A stretch of DNA of 64,000 bases from positions 894,334-958,333 of the forward strand of contig DASXVA010000001.1 of NCBI GenBank assembly GCA_036504515.1, given 5' to 3'. Each line of letters begins with the position of its first letter. Position 1 is the stretch's first letter. The DNA is from AWTP1-18 sp036504515 (lineage in GTDB: Bacteria > Pseudomonadota > Gammaproteobacteria > Burkholderiales > Rhodocyclaceae). The translations under genes were made by a program, and so were the position numbers. Under the pieces are notes generated by a model, which saw only the letters and a list, made by a program, of their open reading frames with translations, had not been told where the DNA came from and did not search any database. Positions 8,500-17,300 of the stretch are shown here, in pieces.

Positions 8500-9593
8500 T
8501 GTGTTTTGCCTTGTTCGTTCGACAGCGGCAGCCGAATGTGGAAACAGGTGCGGCCGGGCCGCGATTCCACATCAATGCTGCCGTGGTGTTGGTGAATGAA
8601 ACTCTGGGTCAGGGTCAGCCCCAAACCGCTACCGCCTTCCCGCCCGGAAACCAGGGGATAGAAGATCTTGTCGCGGATGTCTTCGGGAATGCCCGGACCG
8701 TTGTCGATCACTTGCAATTCAAGTGCCAGGGGATAGCGTTTTTTCACCAGGGTCACCTGACGCAGGGCCCGGGTCTTGAAAACGATTTCGCCCTTGCCGT
8801 TCATGGCCTGGGCAGCATTGCGGGTGATGTTGAGAATGGCCTGAATCAATTGCTCCCGGTCACCGGTGAGTTCCGGCAGGGAGGTATCGTAGTCACGATG
8901 CACCCGTACTCCGGCGAATTCGGCGTGGATCAGGCGTAGCACCCGTTCCAGGATTTCGTGAATGTTCACCTGCCCCGGCTGCATGGTGCGGTGGGACGAG
9001 AGCAGGCGCTGCATCAGATCCTGCAGGCGGTCTGATTCGCTGATGATGACCTGGGTGTATTCACGCAGGGCAGGGTTGTTGAGTTCCCGCTCCAGCAGTT
9101 GTGCCGAACCGCGGATGCCGCCCAGCGGATTCTTGATTTCGTGGGCCAGGTTGCGGATCAGTTCGCGGTTGGCTTGTTGCTGCACGGCTTCCCGTTCCTC
9201 CCGGGCAACCTTGAGTTGCTGGTCGATGGGGCGGAACTCCAGCAGCAAGCGGGCATCGCTTGTCTCAAGGGGGCTAACGGTGCAGTCCAGATGCAAGACG
9301 GTTTGTTCGCCTCGGGTCACCTGGATGTTATGGCCGGTGTAGCTCCAGTTGTTATTGATAGCACTGTCCACCGCCGAAGCCAGTACCGGAGAGTTGCCTA
9401 GCAATTGAAACAGGGAGCGACCCAGCCAAGTCCGCTGGCTCACTGCCAGCAGGTTTTCTGCCGCAGGATTCAGATGCCGGATCAGATTCCGCTCATCCAG
9501 CAGGATCACCGCTGACGAAAGCAGATCGAGGCCGGTAAAGGCCAGGGAGGCTTCAGCCGTCAGTGCTTGAGAAGAAGATTCGGGGGAGTTCAT
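8496..9593 (-). CDS. glnL: Nitrogen regulation sensor histidine kinase NtrB
   Basis: Cytoplasmic kinase/phosphatase that controls NtrC phosphorylation in response to PII. 365 residues: N-terminal PAS domain (about 20-130), HisKA dimerisation domain with the phospho-accepting His in RNLAHEIKNPLGG, and a C-terminal HATPase (N box near ILNITRNAAQAM, G boxes VIDNGPGIP and GGSGLGLT). No membrane segments. I use the ATG at 9591-9593; the frame continues to a TTG at 9617 but those eight residues are not family-like. Overlaps ntrC by 4 bases. Whether it is transcribed with the DUF4124 gene 73 bp upstream is not clear. Confidence 0.94.
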   Translation of the reverse strand: MNSPESSSQALTAEASLAFTGLDLLSSAVILLDERNLIRHLNPAAENLLAVSQRTWLGRSLFQLLGNSPVLASAVDSAINNNWSYTGHNIQVTRGEQTVLHLDCTVSPLETSDARLLLEFRPIDQQLKVAREEREAVQQQANRELIRNLAHEIKNPLGGIRGSAQLLERELNNPALREYTQVIISESDRLQDLMQRLLSSHRTMQPGQVNIHEILERVLRLIHAEFAGVRVHRDYDTSLPELTGDREQLIQAILNITRNAAQAMNGKGEIVFKTRALRQVTLVKKRYPLALELQVIDNGPGIPEDIRDKIFYPLVSGREGGSGLGLTLTQSFIHQHHGSIDVESRPGRTCFHIRLPLSNEQGKTQ

Positions 9594-9666
9594 GGCGACA
9601 GGATCAGCAAGAAGCAAGCCACGAAACTATCAAATGTCATAGCGATAGCAATCCTTTGCCGAAGCC

Positions 9667-10131
9667 CTATTTGAGCTTGCCCAGTTCCCGCCGCAGGGCA
9701 TCGAGATTGCGGGTGTGGAGGGCGATCCGGTCCTTCGTTGGTTGCTGGCGATCAGGAGGCGTGCGTGTGGCTTCTTGCTCAGCGAGGGTCTTGCGAGCCT
9801 CGTCCAGGCCCTTCTGTTCGGTTGCAAGCTCCTGCTCAAGAATGTGTTGGCGGTCGTTATCGCGGCTCTTTTGGGTGTCACTACTGACTTTGGGGAAGTC
9901 AGAGGGGGACGGATTGGCCGAGGCCTTGGGGCGTGACGAGCCTGATGAAGCTACTGGCGAGCTTGCGGGACCATCTTTGGAAACCACGACGCAGTTGCGA
10001 TAGCCGTCCTTGTTGTTGGTGTAGGTCGTGCTGCCGCCGTCGCTTGCGCATTTGTAAAGGACGCCGCTCCAGGCAGGAAGGGATGTGGTCACCAGCAGGG
10101 CAGACAGGATGGCAGGAATTCGCAGGCTCAT
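9667..10131 (-). CDS. DUF4124-type periplasmic protein
   Basis: 154 residues: signal peptide with cleavage near LPAWSG, a short DUF4124-like module (VLYKCASDGGSTTYTN, about 24-50), a Ser/Pro-rich linker, then a charged coiled-coil region (about 95-150). Function unknown; DUF4124 proteins are generally exported. It sits between glnA and ntrB, an order I associate with betaproteobacteria, and is separated from glnA by a strong terminator, so it probably has its own promoter. Confidence 0.75.
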   Translation of the reverse strand: MSLRIPAILSALLVTTSLPAWSGVLYKCASDGGSTTYTNNKDGYRNCVVVSKDGPASSPVASSGSSRPKASANPSPSDFPKVSSDTQKSRDNDRQHILEQELATEQKGLDEARKTLAEQEATRTPPDRQQPTKDRIALHTRNLDALRRELGKLK

Positions 10132-10186
10132 GGAAGGGAACGAATAGGGGAAAACAGGGAAGAGTGTAGTGCCAACGGGAGAAATG

Positions 10187-10214
10187 AAAAAGGACGGGTT
10201 ACCCCGTCCTTTTT
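10187..10214. terminator. Rho-independent terminator after glnA
   Basis: AAAAAGGACGGG (10187-10198) pairs perfectly with CCCGTCCTTTTT (10203-10214) around a 4-base loop: a 12-bp stem flanked by A and T tracts, so it can act on both strands. It lies 24 bases past the glnA stop and would end glnA transcription before the DUF4124 gene. Confidence 0.93.
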
Positions 10215-10237
10215 CGTTCCAAAAAATCCCGAAGGAT

Positions 10238-11650
10238 TTAGATGGAGTAGTACATGTCGAACTCGACCGGGTGAGTGGTCATGCGGAAGCGGGTTACGTC
10301 TTCCATCTTGAGTTCGATGTAGGAGTCGATCCAGTCGTTGCTGAACACGCCGCCACGAGTCAGGAACTCGCGGTCGTTGTTCAGGTATTCCAGAGCCTGT
10401 TCAAGGCTGGAACAAACGGTGGGGATCTTGGCATCTTCTTCGGGGGGCAGGTCGTACAGATTCTTGTCAGCAGCATCGCCGGGGTGAATCTTGTTCTGCA
10501 CGCCATCCAGACCAGCCATCATCAGTGCAGTGAAGCACAGGTAGGGGTTGGCACCGGGATCGGGGAAGCGGGTTTCGATACGACGGCCCTTGTCGCTATG
10601 GACGAAGGGAATACGGATGGAAGCGGAACGGTTCTTGGCAGAGTAAGCCAGCTTCACGGGTGCTTCGAAGCCGGGCACCAGACGCTTGTAGGAATTGGTC
10701 AGCGGGTTGGTGATGGCGTTCAGGGCGCGAGCGTGCTTGATGATGCCGCCGATGTAGTACAGGGCGAATTCGGACAGGCCGGCGTAGCCGTTGCCGGCGA
10801 ACAGGTTCTTGCCGTCTTTCCAGATGGACTGGTGCACGTGCATGCCGGAACCGTTGTCACCAACGATGGGCTTGGGCATGAAAGTGGCAGTCTTGCCGTA
10901 TTGGTGAGCAACGTTGTGCACGATGTACTTCAGGGCTTGGGTCCAGTCAGCACGCTTCACCAGGGTGGCGAACTTGGTGCCGATTTCGTTTTGGCCGGCA
11001 GTAGCCACTTCGTGGTGGTGCACTTCGACCGGGATACCGATGGCTTCGAGGGCCAGAACCATTTCGGCACGAACGTCGTTGAAGGAATCAACGGGGGGAA
11101 CGGGGAAGTAGCCGCCCTTGACGCTGGGACGGTGGCCGGTATTGCCGCCTTCGAATTTTTCGGAAGAGGACCAAGCGGCTTCTTCGGAGTTGATCTTGAC
11201 GTGGGCGCCGGACATGTCCACACCCCATTCGACGGAGTCGAAAATGAAGAATTCGGGTTCGGGACCAAAGTAGGCGGTGTCGCCCAGGCCGGAGGACTTC
11301 AGGTAGGCCTCGCCACGCTTGGCGATGGAACGGGGGTCACGGTCATAACCCTTGCCGTCGGAAGGCTCAACCACGTCACAGGTCAGAACCAGGGTGGTTT
11401 GATCGAAGAAGGGATCGATGTAGGCGGAGTCGGCATCGGGCATCAGCTGCATGTCGGAGGCTTGAATGCCTTTCCAGCCAGCGATGGAGGAACCGTCAAA
11501 AGCATGGCCGTCTTCGAACTTGGACAGGTCGAAAGCAGACACGGGCACGCCGACGTGCTGTTCCTTACCGCGGGTATCGGTGAAACGGAAGTCTACGAAT
11601 TTGACTTCTTGTTCCTTGATTAACTTCAACACATCTTGAGGCGTGGTCAT
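10238..11650 (-). CDS. glnA: Glutamine synthetase type I
   Basis: ATP-dependent amidation of glutamate to glutamine, the main ammonium assimilation step. 470 residues, standard for dodecameric GSI-beta. Visible motifs include FDGSSIAGWKGI, the catalytic NGSGMHVHQS, KRLVPGFEAPV and the tyrosine of NLYDLPPEE, the expected adenylylation site. So activity should be controlled by GlnE in addition to transcription. ATG start. Monocistronic in appearance: a strong terminator follows, and a sigma-54 promoter with two NtrC-type sites precedes it. Confidence 0.98.
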   Translation of the reverse strand: MTTPQDVLKLIKEQEVKFVDFRFTDTRGKEQHVGVPVSAFDLSKFEDGHAFDGSSIAGWKGIQASDMQLMPDADSAYIDPFFDQTTLVLTCDVVEPSDGKGYDRDPRSIAKRGEAYLKSSGLGDTAYFGPEPEFFIFDSVEWGVDMSGAHVKINSEEAAWSSSEKFEGGNTGHRPSVKGGYFPVPPVDSFNDVRAEMVLALEAIGIPVEVHHHEVATAGQNEIGTKFATLVKRADWTQALKYIVHNVAHQYGKTATFMPKPIVGDNGSGMHVHQSIWKDGKNLFAGNGYAGLSEFALYYIGGIIKHARALNAITNPLTNSYKRLVPGFEAPVKLAYSAKNRSASIRIPFVHSDKGRRIETRFPDPGANPYLCFTALMMAGLDGVQNKIHPGDAADKNLYDLPPEEDAKIPTVCSSLEQALEYLNNDREFLTRGGVFSNDWIDSYIELKMEDVTRFRMTTHPVEFDMYYSI

Positions 11651-11723
11651 GAGGTTGCGCTCCTAAGCGTTAAACACAGATCAGAGTAGAAAAACTGGCG
11701 AGAAAATCGCAGCCCGTGGTTTT

Positions 11724-11739
11724 AGCAGCTTCTATGCCA
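11724..11739 (-). promoter_or_regulatory. Sigma-54 (RpoN) promoter of glnA
   Basis: Read on the minus strand, TGGCATAGAAGCTGCT places GG (-24) and GC (-12) at the required distance and matches the TGGCAC-N5-TTGC consensus except for two positions. It lies 74 bp upstream of the glnA ATG; transcription would start near 11712. The two NtrC-type sites are then centred about 107 and 138 bp upstream, closely resembling the enteric glnAp2 layout. Not experimentally shown. Confidence 0.8.
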
Positions 11740-11812
11740 AAAGTCGGGACAAGGTCGGCAATTGTGCCATAACGAGTTTTTGTCGGGCAAAGGGATGTGA
11801 TTGCAATTGATG

Positions 11813-11827
11813 GCACGTTAATGGTGC
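11813..11827. promoter_or_regulatory. NtrC-type binding site, promoter-proximal
   Basis: GCACG-TTAAT-GGTGC: two half-sites of the NtrC consensus (GCACC-N5-GGTGC) with one mismatch. Centre about 107 bp upstream of the predicted glnA start. It lies in the gap between glnA and the cation-efflux gene. Confidence 0.75.
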
Positions 11828-11843
11828 GTATAGGCGATAAATG

Positions 11844-11858
11844 GCATCAATTTGGTGC
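11844..11858. promoter_or_regulatory. NtrC-type binding site, distal, overlapping the CDF stop
   Basis: GCATC-AATTT-GGTGC, one perfect and one degenerate half-site, exactly 31 bp from the proximal site and so on about the same face of the helix. It overlaps the last codons and stop of the upstream cation-efflux gene. Confidence 0.65.
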
Positions 11859-13031
11859 AAATCGGCAATTCAGGGTGACAGAGCCGAACCAGGGGTCCTT
11901 TAAAAGTGCACCAGCAAGGTGGTTTTCCAGGGATGTCATGCGCTCGGCGTTCATGAAAATTTCCGTTGGCAGGAAAATTTCTGCCTCCACCTGGCGCCCC
12001 AGGTAGTGAAAAACGGTTTGCTCGGTGGTCAGCGGAACATCCCCCACCAAAGTCTGAAGATGGGCCATGAGGGCATCCCGGCTAGGCGTCCGGTTGATGT
12101 GACGGCTAGAGTCCATGTCGTCTTCAGGGTCAACGTGCACCAGAACGTCCAGTATTTCAGCGTGAGACTTGAGCGCACGGTTGCGGGCCGTTTCGCCGAT
12201 CAGGTGTCCTTCGGAAACGCTGATGCGGGGGCTGACCCGGACATGAACGTCCACCAGGGCCTTGTGGCCCATGCGACGGGTACGAATATCGTGGGCATCG
12301 AGGACGCCGGGGGTAGTTTCCAGGGTCTTGCGGATTGCCAGGACTTCTTCCTGGGAAAGGCCCGTGTCGATCAGTTCCTGCAAAGCATCCCAGCCGAAGC
12401 GCACGCCCGCTTTGACGATCATGGCGCCCACAATGATGGCGCCGACCGCATCGGCGAAACTGAAACCCATCAAGGCGCCGCCAATGCCAGCGGCAACGAC
12501 CAGGGAGGAAAGGGCATCTGCCCGGGCATGCCAAGCATTGGCCACCAGCATGGGGGAGCGCAACTGTTCTGCGACCTTGAGCATGTAACGAAACAGGCTT
12601 TCCTTGCCCGTCAAGGTAATCAAGGCTGCAACCATCGCCGCCGCACCGACCGGGGGAAGATTGCCCAAGTGCTGCAAGCGATCCACCGCCGTCCACAAAA
12701 TACCGACACCAGTAATGGTCAGCAGGCTGCCCAAGACAAGAGAGGCTGCTGTTTCATAGCGACCATGGCCATAGGGGTGAGCTTCGTCGGCAGCAATCGC
12801 ACTTTTACGGTTGGCGTAGAGCACGAAACCATCGGAAACAATGTCCGACAGGGTGTGCATGGCGTCAGCAATCAGACTTTGGGAATGGGCCCAGATGCCC
12901 ACCAAAATCTGCATGATGGTGAGGACGATGTTGACCCAGATACTGACCCAGGTAATGCGGTTGCCTTCCTTCAGGCGATGGTTGTCCGTAGGCATGGACT
13001 GGAAGGAAGAACGGGCGTGTTCTCGGGTCAT
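11847..13031 (-). CDS. Cation diffusion facilitator family transporter
   Basis: Inner-membrane divalent metal/proton antiporter, exporting metals such as Zn(II), Fe(II) or Mn(II). 394 residues: about six membrane helices (30-235) with the metal-site motif ADAMHTLSDIVSD on helix 2 and HARADALSS on helix 5, then an extended cytoplasmic domain (about 240-394) longer than that of FieF, containing the usual HDIRTRRMGHKALVDVHV segment. ATG at 13029-13031; the in-frame ATG 12 codons later is an alternative. The metal cannot be decided from the sequence. Its 3' end carries the distal NtrC-type site of glnA. Confidence 0.88.
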   Translation of the reverse strand: MTREHARSSFQSMPTDNHRLKEGNRITWVSIWVNIVLTIMQILVGIWAHSQSLIADAMHTLSDIVSDGFVLYANRKSAIAADEAHPYGHGRYETAASLVLGSLLTITGVGILWTAVDRLQHLGNLPPVGAAAMVAALITLTGKESLFRYMLKVAEQLRSPMLVANAWHARADALSSLVVAAGIGGALMGFSFADAVGAIIVGAMIVKAGVRFGWDALQELIDTGLSQEEVLAIRKTLETTPGVLDAHDIRTRRMGHKALVDVHVRVSPRISVSEGHLIGETARNRALKSHAEILDVLVHVDPEDDMDSSRHINRTPSRDALMAHLQTLVGDVPLTTEQTVFHYLGRQVEAEIFLPTEIFMNAERMTSLENHLAGALLKDPWFGSVTLNCRFAPN

Positions 13032-13089
13032 GGCTGCTTGGAAAAGGCGCGGGCAGGCATTCTAGCCCGCCCGCATTTCACTCTCAGGA

Positions 13090-13905
13090 CTAGTTGCCGA
13101 GGAAGCCTTTAAGGCCGGTATAGATGGAGATGCCGGTGGTGGCGATGGTGGTAATGGTGCCGATGGCATCGTTGAGCTTGCCGGCGAGTTCTTGAGCTTT
13201 CTCGGCGCTTTCCTTGCCCTTGCCTAATTTTTGGGCAAGGCGCAGGGCGGCAGAGTGACGGGCGGCATTTCCCCGCATACGCCGTAGTCGAAGCATATTG
13301 CCCAGCACGATGCCGGTAGTGAAACTGAAACCGACACTGGCGGCGTATTCGAAAAACTCTTTCCATTCCCGGGCATCCAGAGGAAGGACGGGGACATGGT
13401 CCACTTGTGCAGTCATCCAGCTCATGCCGAGGACGGCCAGCAAGGCCATCACGAAGGCACCCGCCAGTACAGCGGGCAACGGGTGGCGGTGCTTCAGCAG
13501 CATGAAGAAGCCAAAGGGTAAGGGAATCAACAGCGAAACTACCCGTAGGTACAGGGTGTTGAGGTCCAGCAGCAAGACGATCAGGCCGTGGGCCGCCAGC
13601 AGAAGCACGAGGGGGAGTAGCCAGAACGTTGCCCAGTGCCCCAGAAGCCTGTGCCACGGCAACTTCGGGGACGCTGCTGTTGCCCCGGGGAAGGCTGTTG
13701 TACTCGTACCGCCGTTTGCTGCCAGACGGGACTCAAGTTCTTCAACCCGGGCTTCCAGTTGCAACAACTCCGGCATTTCGGAAATCCGTTGTTCCAGCGC
13801 CCCTATTTTTTCCAGCAGGGGCTTGAACAGGTACAAGTCACGGGTGCAGTGGGGGCACGCCAGGGCTTCGTCACTGATCTCCGAAACGCAGTAAGGACAC
13901 TTCAT
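13090..13905 (-). CDS. Zinc-ribbon membrane protein of unknown function
   Basis: 271 residues. The N-terminus is a zinc ribbon (CPYC at 3-6 and CPHC near 17-20), followed by a predicted coiled coil (about 30-65), a linker, three or four hydrophobic helices (about 85-215), and a Lys/Glu-rich amphipathic stretch before a short hydrophobic C-terminus. No catalytic motif recognised. Its ATG is 4 bases after the stop of the small secreted protein, and it is the third gene of the CHAT operon. The zinc ribbon should face the cytoplasm, giving a possible inside end to a system whose other two products appear exported. Confidence 0.7.
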   Translation of the reverse strand: MKCPYCVSEISDEALACPHCTRDLYLFKPLLEKIGALEQRISEMPELLQLEARVEELESRLAANGGTSTTAFPGATAASPKLPWHRLLGHWATFWLLPLVLLLAAHGLIVLLLDLNTLYLRVVSLLIPLPFGFFMLLKHRHPLPAVLAGAFVMALLAVLGMSWMTAQVDHVPVLPLDAREWKEFFEYAASVGFSFTTGIVLGNMLRLRRMRGNAARHSAALRLAQKLGKGKESAEKAQELAGKLNDAIGTITTIATTGISIYTGLKGFLGN

Positions 13906-13909
13906 GGAT

Positions 13910-14353
13910 TTATTTGACTACCTTCAGTTCAAGTACAGAGCTGGATTGACGGCCTTCACTGTCTTGCACCGTGACACGGATCTGGTGGTCGCCAGGAGGA
14001 ACTTCAGCGCCAGCCAGGTCAATCCCGGTTTCAGTCAGGCCAGGTTTGACTCGGTCGAGCAGTTCAACGGAGGGAGACTTGAGGTAGGTCACCTTGACGG
14101 TGGACAGGTCGATCTTGGCGCCACCCCGGGGTTCAAAAGCCACTTTGAAATTGAAAGGGGATTTGATTTCCTGGGCGGGATCGGGCGAAACCTGCTTGAT
14201 GCCGGGGCCCCGGGTAATGCCGCGGGTTGCCAGTCCGCCAGAAGCGTCGGGCAGCTTGGCTTCTGCAGCCTTGATCAAGGGGGCGGCCAGGGCGCTGGCA
14301 GACAGGCCCAGCAGGGCAGTAGAAACGATGGATGTAATAAGAGTTCTGTTCAT
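13910..14353 (-). CDS. Small secreted protein in CHAT operon
   Basis: 147 residues with a clear signal peptide (cleavage after SASALA near residue 24). The mature part is beta-rich with an Ig-like feel: strands such as IDLSTVKVTYL and HQIRVTVQDSEGRQSSSVLELKV at the C-terminus. No family recognised with certainty. It lies 21 bp after the CHAT gene and 4 bp before the zinc-ribbon gene. An exported substrate or partner of the TPR–CHAT protein is a natural hypothesis but is not shown by the sequence. Confidence 0.7.
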   Translation of the reverse strand: MNRTLITSIVSTALLGLSASALAAPLIKAAEAKLPDASGGLATRGITRGPGIKQVSPDPAQEIKSPFNFKVAFEPRGGAKIDLSTVKVTYLKSPSVELLDRVKPGLTETGIDLAGAEVPPGDHQIRVTVQDSEGRQSSSVLELKVVK

Positions 14354-14374
14354 GGACTTTCTCCTGTTGAAGAA

Positions 14375-17300
14375 TCAATCACCCACCACGATGAAGGGTG
14401 CCCAGAATAACGGATGAGCATAAGAAAAGCTGACACGCTTTGTTTTTTGGTCGAAATTTCCCGGGCTATCCACCAAGCCCATCATGGATAGCCTTAGGGC
14501 TTCCGCTTTGCCCAAGCTGGTGTTTTCAGTCTGGCGGCGAAATAAATCTGTCATCAAATTTCGCGCCGCCACCGTTTCCACCGGCCAGTTGGAAACCAGC
14601 AATGCCCTAGCTCCTGCGTAAAAGAATGAGCGGCCTAGGCCTGAAACCGCTTCAGATCCAGCTCCATCACCCGAGGCGGTATTGCAGGCCGACAACACCA
14701 CCCAGTCGGCATTCAGCTTGAGGGTCAGGATTTTCTCCATGGTCAGCAGCCCATCACCGCCCGGGTCGGCCACCTCGGGCGAGGTCAGGGCCAGGGCTGG
14801 TTGGGTCAGGCCGTCCAGTTCGCCGGGAACGAGTCCGTGGGTGGCAAACATCACGACACGCCGGTCATTGAGGGGCGTCTCCATCACGGTTTTGACTGTG
14901 GCCCGGCGCTGGAGGTAAATGTCATTCGCCATGTCGGCCTTCAGCACCTTGGCAATCTCGCTGATTTCCTCCCGGGTGTCGGGCAGCCGGGGCAGCAAAG
15001 CCAGTTCAGCAGAACTGACGCCATCCGTATGGGGCGCACTGCGCAATTTAAGGGGTAAGGCCCGTGTGGCCAGTTGCGTACCGGCGACGACTTGCTCCGC
15101 TTTGCGCGCTTGATCGGTGCTGAACAGCGGGTCACCAAAGCCGATGAAAGGATGGCGATTGACATCCCCCGGTGGTAGCTTGCGCAGACTGGCAAGGGCA
15201 GTTACAGACGGTAGCTGGGCAACGGCAATGTGGCGGGCCAACCAGGGAACGTTGCGGTAAGCCTCAAAGGGAATAATCGTCTTTGCCACGGCTGCGGTGG
15301 GTTCCGTGGGCAGAAGGGATAGGGGCAACTGGCCGAGTTCGGCGTGGGGGACGGCAAGAAGGGTGTGGGACTTTTCCCAAGCGGAAGAAACGGGTTTAAG
15401 CACTTTTGCGTAGAGCGCATAAGCCCCGACCACATCAAAAGCGGGGATTTCGTCGATAGTGGCGACGCCGGGATCAAGAGATTTACGCAGGGCGGTAACG
15501 GCCTTGGCCAGTTCCATGCGGTTAAGGCCGACATCGCTGAACAGAGCCTCGCCGTCTTTAGGGATGGCCCATACCCAGCCACCTTCTTCGCCGAAATACC
15601 AGGAAACCAGTGCTTCACCCGGACGTAGCAGCTTCTGGGCATTGGCAAGGGTCGCCGGTTGCGGTTCTACTAGTTCGGCGTAATCGGGGAAGCGTTTGGC
15701 GATGTCTTTCTTAAGTTGTTGACGCTCGATCTTGAGGGCATCGATGTCCTGCTTCATGCGGGCCTGGATTTGCGGCAATTGCTGGTCTGGCGGCGCTGAA
15801 AGTAGTTGGGTCAGCAGGCCCGTGAGGGCGTTGATGCGCTGCTGGGCATCCTGTTCGCGACGAGCTAAGTCGGCCAGTTGCGGATCAGCAATGGCAGCCC
15901 GGGCAGCGCTGGCCGTGAGGGCTCGTTGCACGCTGCTGCCCCGGGCAATATCGGCCAGGCGGAAGGATTCCGCAGCGGCCTCCTGGCGCAGGGCCGGATT
16001 GTTGCGGCTGACTTCTGCCAGCAGGCGGATGTAGCGTTCGATCAGCGTATTCAAACGGCGCAAATGCTTGGCGCTGCCAGTGCCTGCATCTTCATCGGTC
16101 CGGGCCTGCTCGATCAGGATGGGCAGGGATTCCTGAAAGGCCTTGCGGGCCGCATCATGACTGCCTTTGTCCGCCAGGGCCATGGCATGGAAGGCGCGGA
16201 TTTCCGCCGTCTTCAGGCCCTTCTCGCCAAAATTTCGGATAGATTTTTCCAGCATGGCCCTGGCCATGGTTTCCGCCCCATCCACGTTACGGGTCCGTAG
16301 CATGGCCAGCACCCAATCCAGATCGCCCGAGGCATAACGTTTGGCCAGTTCCGGGTCCTGTTGCAGGCCCCGGCGCATTTCCTCGAAGGCCTTGATGGCA
16401 TCACCATAGCGCTGCTGGGCTACCAGAGTGATGGCGAGGGATTTGCGGGCATTAGCCAGGGAAATGGATTCGGTGGCGGCACCGGCCTCCTGTATTGAGC
16501 GAATGGCCTCTTCTGCCAGGCGAATGGATTCCGGATAACGATTTTCCTCAGCGATGACATTGGCCAACTGCAACAGGCCCAGACCTGTATCCGTGCTGCC
16601 GCGGCCGACCCGTTCCAAGGAATGGCGCAGGGCCTGGCGGATGAAGATTTCTCCTTCTACCAGCTTGCCCTGGGCAACAAGGGCCTGGCCGATATTGCGT
16701 TCAATGTTTTCCCGCAGGCGTTCGCTGTTGTTCAGCATATTGGGGCCGGCATTAGGCGGGATGCTACCGGCGCGGACCTGTGAAATAGATGACTCAATCC
16801 AGCGCAAAGCCTTGCGGTAGGCACTCTCTGCTTCGATCATGCGCCCCTGAGCTTTGAATGCTTCACCCCTGGCCCGTTCTGTTTTGGCGTTCCAGTCAGC
16901 TTCGAAATACAAATAATTCTTTCCGTTTTTGAGTACGGCTATCAGCCCTTCCACGTCCCGTAACTCGGCGGCGGCCCCATCGAAGTTACCGATGTTGCCG
17001 TACTGGGCCACCAAACCCTGGTGAATGGACAGTTGCAAGCCCTTGGTTGTGGCGGGGACGGCTTTGAGAGCCGCTTCAGCAGCTTCAATAGAGCGCAGAA
17101 GGTTGCCTCCATTGCTTTCGGCATTGGAAAGCTCTTGCAACACTCGTGCATAACTGTCGGTGGTCTTCCCTTTGCCCAGTTCTACCGCATGGCGCAGGTC
17201 ATTGATCTGCTGGCTGACCCGGCCCACCTTTGAGGCAGAACTGGCTCGTTTCCAGTAGAAATCAAACAATGTGGCATCGTCGGCTCCTTCCGGTGGCGGC

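Noticed and set aside
11751..11770. Second sigma-54 promoter near GGCAATTGTGCCAT
   Set aside because: A TGGCAC -24-like element is present on the minus strand, but the GC element is about three bases too close.
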